This document shows positions 58,087 through 64,000 of a DNA stretch of 64,000 nt, piece by piece. A program made the position numbers and the translations under genes. A model generated the notes under the pieces. The model made no database searches and was not told where the DNA came from. It saw only the letters and a program-made list of their open reading frames with translations. The first letter of the stretch is position 1. Each line of letters opens with the position of its first letter. This DNA comes from Cryptomeria japonica (Eukaryota; Streptophyta; Pinopsida; Cupressales; Cupressaceae): NCBI RefSeq assembly GCF_030272615.1, contig NC_081413.1, forward strand, positions 164,579,080-164,643,079, written 5' to 3'.

Positions 58087-59065
58087 TTTAATTTTTATTT
58101 TGCTCGGTAAAAGGCCGAAGCCATACTCTATTAAATAATAAATAAAATTACAGTCTCCGCTCAGTGCGGGTGCCGGTAGGAAAGAGCAGAGAGGAGAAAA
58201 CCTCCGCGTCCTTGCTCGGGACGGTAAGTCCAGTCAATTACTGATACTAAAACTCTACATCATTTATTGCATTACATATTTTTCTTCACAATCCCTTCAT
58301 TCTGGGCAAAACAGGCCCATTGCAGGTAATTTCTATAATCTTCCTTGTAAAAACTTGCCTCCTTTCTCATAGTTCACTGCCTTCTAACTCACCCTGTCAC
58401 CTGCAGGACATATTCACAACACAACCCTGCTGCAAACCACTTCATGAAGTGTTAGTGCAAAAAGAAAGAACTACTTTTATATCAGCAAGCTTATATTATA
58501 CTTTCCACTATTGTTAATGCAACCTAGGCTTCTTTTATATTGATTCAGCATAGGGATCATACTGTTGACTATAATATGAAAGATTACCCAGGTTACAATA
58601 ACATTTGTGAAAGGTATCCCTGCATATAACCGAAATTTCCTTCTGCCACGTTATCCATGTTAGTACCTTAACATTCTAATCACATAAATCTCTTAATGTA
58701 AATGATACAATGAAAACTAAGCCAAACATGCAATTGTTAGGGAGATACTTCCTGCCTCTGCACCCTGAATATAGATATATCCAAGTGGCCACAGGTCATG
58801 CCTGTTTAGTCATATCTAAGATGCTAATATAAGAAAACTATCATTAGAGTATATGCATTCCTGAAAGATATATCCTGATTATAACCTACGCTACTTCAGT
58901 ATATATATGTCTGTAAATGAAACAATATCAGTGTCCTTGTGCCTTTATTTATCTATATTATAACAGAGCCATACGTTTCTGAGTATATGTCCTGTCCCAA
59001 TCAACCTTTTTGTCAAAATGCATTCATAATCAGTCCTATGTATGAAGTTTACTATCTATAAGTCC
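58087..59065 (-). mobile_element. 5'-truncated LINE tail
   Basis: Flanked by ATTAATTAAATTGATTTTT (19 bp) at 58068-58086 and 59066-59084. On the minus strand it ends TATGGCTTCGGCCTTTTACC, then GAGCAAAATAAAAATTAAA, a common plant L1 3' end with an A-rich tail. 979 bp, no ORF of note. The upstream part (58260-59065) was not matched to a known domain. Confidence 0.75.
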
Positions 59066-59180
59066 ATTAATTAAATTGATTTTTATTTAGCTGTCAAAAA
59101 TAAATAAAATATACAATGACGACTTAATATTATTTAATTTAATTACATAAATAATAAAATAATATCATATTGTCACTTTA

Positions 59181-59636
59181 TTAAATAAAGTTCTCCAAAT
59201 GTGGTCGGCCGAATATTCTAGAAGCTTCTTGGAGTTCTTTATAAGGAGATAAAGGAGACTGGAGGGAGTAAGTAAGGATGCTTTTGGATTTGATAAACGT
59301 TTGGGGATTTCTGGAGACGAAAACTAATAGAAGTTGACAGAAGAGCTGGACGAAAACCTGGTTCTTTTGGTGGTGGAGAATTGGGTGCGATCTCCCTTGA
59401 AGGAAATTCATTATAGTTGACTGCGGAGGACAAACATTATCATATCGTGTATAGACATCTATTGTGGAGTCTAATGAGAAGATTATCTTTGCAAACGATT
59501 TGAAGAAGTGATTAAAATATATATCGAGGATATGGTCTTGGAGCCAAGCCCACAGCTGTTGGCTTTGGTCGTATGTTATTGCATCGTGGATGATAAAGAC
59601 AAGGGCAGCCGCCAGTATTAATACCGTGGGAGCCAA
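59181..59636 (-). CDS. Unrecognised ORF, 151 residues
   Basis: Starts MAPTVLILAAALVFIIHDAI, a hydrophobic N-terminus that could be a signal anchor, followed by aromatic-rich sequence (LWAWLQDHILDIYFNHFF). No family was recognised. The G/C content here is slightly higher than in the flanks and the stretch seems free of repeats. A plus-strand ORF (59683-59874) lies head to head 46 bp away with similar uncertainty. It could be an exon, or chance. Confidence 0.2.
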   Translation of the reverse strand: MAPTVLILAAALVFIIHDAITYDQSQQLWAWLQDHILDIYFNHFFKSFAKIIFSLDSTIDVYTRYDNVCPPQSTIMNFLQGRSHPILHHQKNQVFVQLFCQLLLVFVSRNPQTFIKSKSILTYSLQSPLSPYKELQEASRIFGRPHLENFI

Positions 59637-59682
59637 ATACTCTGCTATGAATATCTATCTGGGCCTGCAGGTTACATTTTGA

Positions 59683-59874
59683 TTGGTGCGGCAAAATAAC
59701 AATAATTCTGAGAGAAATATCTCGAGTCCTATAAATCGCATCATCTTACTCTTGCTGGCGGGACCATTGGAGAAGAAGGAACTGGTGATTAAGCAGAGGC
59801 GCAGCTCATATATCAGCTCCAATGATTATAGCTATCCTACTCCCAATGCAACTGGTGGAGGCGCAGCTATCTGA
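59683..59874 (+). CDS. Unrecognised ORF, 63 residues
   Basis: MVRQNNNNSERNISSPINRI then LLLLAGPLEKKELV, ending PTPNATGGGAAI. No domain. Listed because it falls in the only other repeat-poor, less A/T-rich stretch near the OSTC gene; it may be an exon or noise. Confidence 0.18.
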   Translation: MVRQNNNNSERNISSPINRIILLLLAGPLEKKELVIKQRRSSYISSNDYSYPTPNATGGGAAI

Positions 59875-60277
59875 ATCGTTTATTGGAGGCATTGCTTGGT
59901 ATTCCTTGCCCAAGGAGTAAGGTTTTTGATTTTTTTCATTGTTGAATTCTGAATATTGAAACTGTGCAATCATTATAAACTTCTGCTGCTAATGTTATCT
60001 ACTTTCCAACGCTAACATTAATGTCCCAATATTGGTGTATCTGTGCATTGACACAAATCAGTTGTCAACCCATTAAGAAATCAGGGTTTTTCTATTTTTT
60101 TCAGTTGTTTATTAATTATGATATTGTTATGTCTGCAACCAAGCATTAAGCAAACAAATTTATCAGACCTGCAACAAATAGCAATGGTAAAAAAACTCAC
60201 TGAATCCAGGAAATAGACATTGTTATGTTAAGAAAGGTGTATTTTCTATGTTACCCCGAGTTTCCAGGATGGGGATG
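59875..60277. other. Spacer, nothing recognised
   Basis: A/T-rich sequence without an ORF of note between the small ORFs and the LTR edge. Confidence 0.5.
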
Positions 60278-61249
60278 TGTTGACGTGTATTTTGTACACT
60301 ATCAAACACAGAATAAAATACCCAAGGGTACCTTACCCTCTCTTGAGTAAAGCCTCTGAATGTTGAAGATATCGCGAAAAGGATCAATCAGGGTGACTTC
60401 AAGGTTCTTTGCTGTAGGATCTCTACGTGTGGATAAGCACCAGTGGTCGTTGTGAATGCTGTTTCTTCAAGGGGTCTTACGCACTTTAAAAGTTGGTCCG
60501 TGTTACTCTTACTTGACTGCAGAAACAAGGAATTTTCTAACACTAACAAATTCTCAAAAAAGATCAAAAGATAGGGTTTTCAAGAGATGAATTCTAATCT
60601 AATCCTAAGAATGACTCAATGTAGGCTAGACTTGGTAAGATTCTACCAATTTCAGTATTGCCAAGGAATTACAACTCTACTGGAATTGATGCGATCTTCT
60701 AAGGTGATTAGTGATTTTCAAATCATCAAGAATTATAGATACTACCATAAAGATACATATCAATAGTTCAATAATGACTGAAGGTTCAAGCAATCTAAAT
60801 ATCTCCAGTTGACCACGCAAGGCGTCCTTTACAATTAGTAAGAAGCTAGTGGTTTGGAACGTGAATCTCATCAAAGATCAAGCACAACACTTAGTCCTTC
60901 AAACTTAAATACTACTTCGACTGAGAATGATTCAAGAAAGTAAACAACCATGAAGATAGCCACAAGAATTGCAATAAAACACCGTAACTTCAATATTTCA
61001 TTGATCTCAAAGCCAAAATAGACAACAATTGTTCGAAATTCTTTCTTCACTACTCAATCTTGCTACAAAATAACTTTCTTCTCTCCAAAGCTCTAACTAT
61101 TATCTATCTCCTTAATATCTAATTTCTAATGACAAAATGAAAATGAGTGAGGGTATATATAGCATCCTCAATTACAATGAACGACCCATATCAAAAGAAG
61201 ATCAACGATTGAGATTCTGACGCCTAAACCCTAATTAGGGTTTGTTACA
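60278..61249 (-). repeat. 3' LTR of an LTR element that runs off the right edge
   Basis: 972 bp. The minus strand starts TGTAACAAACCCTAATTAGG just after a polypurine tract and ends ACACGTCAACA. It aligns by eye with 15178-16154 (977 bp) and, inverted, 8162-9090. A TATA-like TATATATA lies near 61153-61161. The target duplication cannot be tested because the 5' LTR is outside the window. Confidence 0.8.
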
Positions 61250-61266
61250 AAAAGCCCCCTTTTTAG
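61250..61266 (-). other. Polypurine tract
   Basis: Minus strand CTAAAAAGGGGGCTTTT abuts TGTAACAAACC. Its form matches the other two GGGGGCT tracts in the window. Confidence 0.65.
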
Positions 61267-61355
61267 TTGAACATTATTAAATGCATAGCGAAATATTTAA
61301 TTGGCACAAAAGTCGAGGAAACATAGACCAATGATAATTAAGATGCCACATCATT

Positions 61356-63998
61356 CTATAACAACCGTTCTTCTAGAATCTTGTTCCCTTTCCAATGCTC
61401 TTTCTTAGCATATGCAACGAATCTGGACACAATTCCTTCAATCTCAGCAATAGGAATCTCAGGAAGATTCTTCATTCGCTCCTCCAAGTGGATAACCTGG
61501 TCAAAGGCAGTGAGAAGAGCTATTTCCCATCCAGGTTCGAGTTCTTTGATCTTCTCAATCAGGAGCATAGTAGTGAACATTAGATCTCGTTGCTCATCTG
61601 AGATGACATTCTCATCTTTGCAAAAGATGACCTTGACTCTCTCTTCTAACTCTTGGAGGTCCACATCCGTCTCAACTTCGATCCTCCTGCCAAGAATGGT
61701 ACACAACACTTCAAACACCTTATCCTGAATTGGATGGATGACACCTTCAACTTGATTGCATTTGGTGCTGACGTCTTAAAAAAGAACCTCTTTCATCTGA
61801 AGTAGAGTCGACCATTGAAGTAGGTTATGAGCTCCTCCATCCATTATCTTTTCTTGTGCTAGGATCTTCCTTGGTGTTTGCCTGATTACTTGCAGAATAG
61901 GAATGATAACATCTCTAGTGTGAGCGAAAGCGGCTATCGTTATCATTAGGTTGTGGACGATTTCAAGGACCTGGATAGCTCGGTGGATTGTTTTCATCAT
62001 TCTTGTTGTAAATTCAATGGCTACTGTGTGGGATTTGTCAATCCAAGAGCTCATAAGCTGAACCAAGCTCTTGACTCTTTCTGCCTTGCCAACTGATTCA
62101 AGGGGAAGTGCTTGCATAGGAGATACTATTGGATCCTGACGTCCCAAGGGCTGATTGAGATGGCTAAAGTAACCTCTCCAAGCACCGACCTCTCTCTCAA
62201 GCTTCCTATTTTTTTCCATCTCTTCCTTAAGTTTGTCTTTAAGTGCTTCAAATGAATCAGTTGCCTCATCCATTGCCTGTTCAGTAGTGAGCGGACAAAG
62301 CTCAAATGTTTCTACATCATACTCTTCTGCAAGAATTTCACCTTCATACTTGTCCACTACTGGTGTAGCTATCTGCAATTTCCTGGATCCTGTCTCATCT
62401 GTGATCACTTTGGACATCTTGGTGGCCTTCTTCTTTTCCGTTACCTCTTGAGAATTTCCTATAAGGCTCTCTAAATCAATTACATCTTCTTCATCTTCAA
62501 CCACAATCACCCTCGTTAGTCTCTCCTTTAACCAATCTGGAATGGCAGATCTCGTCTCTCTTACTTGTATTTCTTTAGGCAATGGTTCATCTTCTCGGAG
62601 AGGAGATGTGGCTTCATCATCATTCTTCTCTTCATGTAGCTCATCAACTTGAGGAGATTGACTTGATGAATGCTGAGGTGTCTGCCCCTTTTCAGGCTTA
62701 TCATTCTGTACCATGGACTCCATAGATTCATCAATCTCAGGTACCATCTTCTCTTGACCTTCAGCTTGACTTGCCCTCTTTCCATGCTGAGAAGATGTGC
62801 TTGATGAGCGATCTCGATTGGCCTCTTGCTTCTTCTTGGAGGGTTCTCTTTTCTCAGGTCTTTCTTTCTTCTTTGCGCCTCTAGGATGAGAATTGTCTCC
62901 ACTTACGCTCGCTCCTCCTTCTTTTGGTCTTTCCTCCAAAGTAAAAGTCATTGGTATGTTCTGCTCTCTTAGCTTCTGATGTTGTACATCCACCCATTTG
63001 CGAGTACATGACAAAACTGGAGCCATCAAAGCTCTCAAGTCCAAAACCTCAGGTTCATTCCAATCTATCTTCACTGCTTTGTCTTCTTTGTCATAGGATG
63101 ACTGGAGATGTCTACCACTGTCTTGAGCTTGATCGGCTACACTGTAAACTTTGCATTTCCTGATGAAATCTAAAGGTAATCTGGAATGCATCTTTCTTTT
63201 CACTTCTAAATCACTTGAGAGATTCATCCAAAAGTCCTCTACCTGAAACTCGTGTTTGTACTTCTTACCAACTGTCTCCTCCATATAACCATGAGGATCA
63301 AAATTCTCCCTCGAGGCAAAGAATGTGAATGAATATAAAGCCAATTCCTTCTTTGCATCCTCCAAGGCTTGAGTATTAGGACATACCTCAACTGAATTCC
63401 CCAATATGATGGGCACGGGAACTCCATTTCCATGCTTGTGTCTGAATGCCTTTGCATAAGCTGCCAACTGTGTGGTCACCTCAAGTAGCACTATCCTGTC
63501 TGTCGGATACCTCGGCAACATGTAGGGAGGTGAAGGACACACATGAATTCTGATATATGTAAACTTTTGAAACTGGATGAACCATGCGCCATACTTCTTC
63601 ACAAGTTCTTGTGCATCCAAAGATAGTCGATTATGAATCCCACCTTGCAATATCCTAGTGATGTTCATCGTGAAGGTGTCATTGACTAACTTGTAGTCAC
63701 CTCTAGGAGGATGATGCAAATGAACATAAGAGTCACAAACTCTCACTTCTCCGGGTCCTCTTCCGATCACTCCTCTGTGAGATAGCCCTGCATATTCGAA
63801 ACTTCTGATCAGGGCATATATGACATATGAGCTCATGTGGAATGATTTAGTAGGTCTTAGTCTTCTCAACTGCACATCTAGACAATGGCTAATAATTCTA
63901 CCCCAATGAATTGTTCCTTTTCCTTGGATTATCACTTGGATGAAGAAGAACATCCACTTTTCGAAGTAGAAGGCTTGAGGAGCCCCTGTAACTCGATT
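61356..63998 (-). pseudogene. Large ORF of a non-autonomous LTR element, 5' end outside window
   Basis: Open from the right edge (in frame NRVTGAPQAFYFEKW before the first Met at 63953) to 61356, 880 residues visible, with one internal TAA at 61776-61778. The N-terminal ~300 residues form a globular-looking region (GRIISHCLDVQLRRL, VKKYGAWFIQFQKFTYIRI, RYPTDRIVLLEVTTQLAAY, DFWMNLSSDLEVKRKMHSRL). A Lys/Glu/Ser-rich disordered part with basic runs (KKKERPEKREPSKKKQ) follows, then a helical C-terminal region (LEERVKVIF, LLIEKIKELEPGW). No RT, protease or integrase. I have the impression that such ORFs recur in gymnosperm LTR elements, but no named family was recognised. It sits ~106 bp before the LTR, in the element's sense. 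Confidence 0.6.
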
Positions 63999-64000
63999 GA

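Overview
The window looks like a repeat-dominated stretch of a large plant nuclear genome. Evidence is long Ty3/gypsy LTR retrotransposons of the Tat type (two RNase H domains), a plant L1-type LINE carrying its own RNase H, plant mobile domain (PMD) genes, degenerate TTTAGGG-like arrays and one ordinary plant gene. The style (long nested LTR elements, AT-rich spacers, very low gene density) suggests a gymnosperm, probably a conifer. That is inference; no marker names the species.

Layout. 1-3946: 3' internal part of a non-autonomous LTR element (+), split by a ~2.3 kb insert with an inverted repeat, CT/AT microsatellites and a palindromic minisatellite, and by a tRNA-derived SINE with a 10 bp target duplication. 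3947-6355: probable LTR start, then a 1.46 kb block with ~85 bp inverted ends holding a PMD fragment. 6290-17262: degenerate telomere-like array, G-rich then C-rich then G-rich, interrupted by two oppositely oriented 3.4 and 4.3 kb LTR-like units; the 4.3 kb unit has a perfect 5 bp target duplication.

17298-41846: one 24.5 kb Tat-type Ty3/gypsy element on the minus strand (794 bp LTRs, TSD ATAAT, PBS, PPT, decayed gag-pro-RT-RNH-aRNH-INT). An antisense PMD gene remnant lies in its 3' region. A younger 8.3 kb non-autonomous element (19000-27284; 1675 bp LTRs, TSD ACACT, tRNA-Trp PBS) is nested in that 3' region. LTR divergence read by eye (about 4% outer, about 1.5% inner) agrees with the nesting order. 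Arrays of a 10-mer near the 5' LTR are the reverse complement of arrays near the 3' LTR.

41847-46004: AT-rich spacer with a hairpin and a 1.6 kb solo LTR of the nested family. 46005-52262: a nearly full-length but broken L1-type LINE (-) with a 20 bp target duplication. 52917-53423: the only convincing host gene, an intronless OSTC/DC2 subunit of oligosaccharyltransferase. 53424-60277: spacer with repeats of the OSTC 3' flank, an old hAT transposase remnant, a 65 bp tandem duplication and a 5'-truncated LINE tail with a 19 bp target duplication. 60278-64000: 3' LTR and the open-ended ORF of another LTR element (-), running off the right edge.

No bacterial-type systems, CRISPR arrays or rRNA genes are present. 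The most notable structures are the complementary terminal arrays in the large element, the C/G-rich hairpin motif shared by unrelated repeat families (in one case on a ~167 bp period), the mirror-image telomere-like block, and the repeated association of PMD sequence with mobile DNA.
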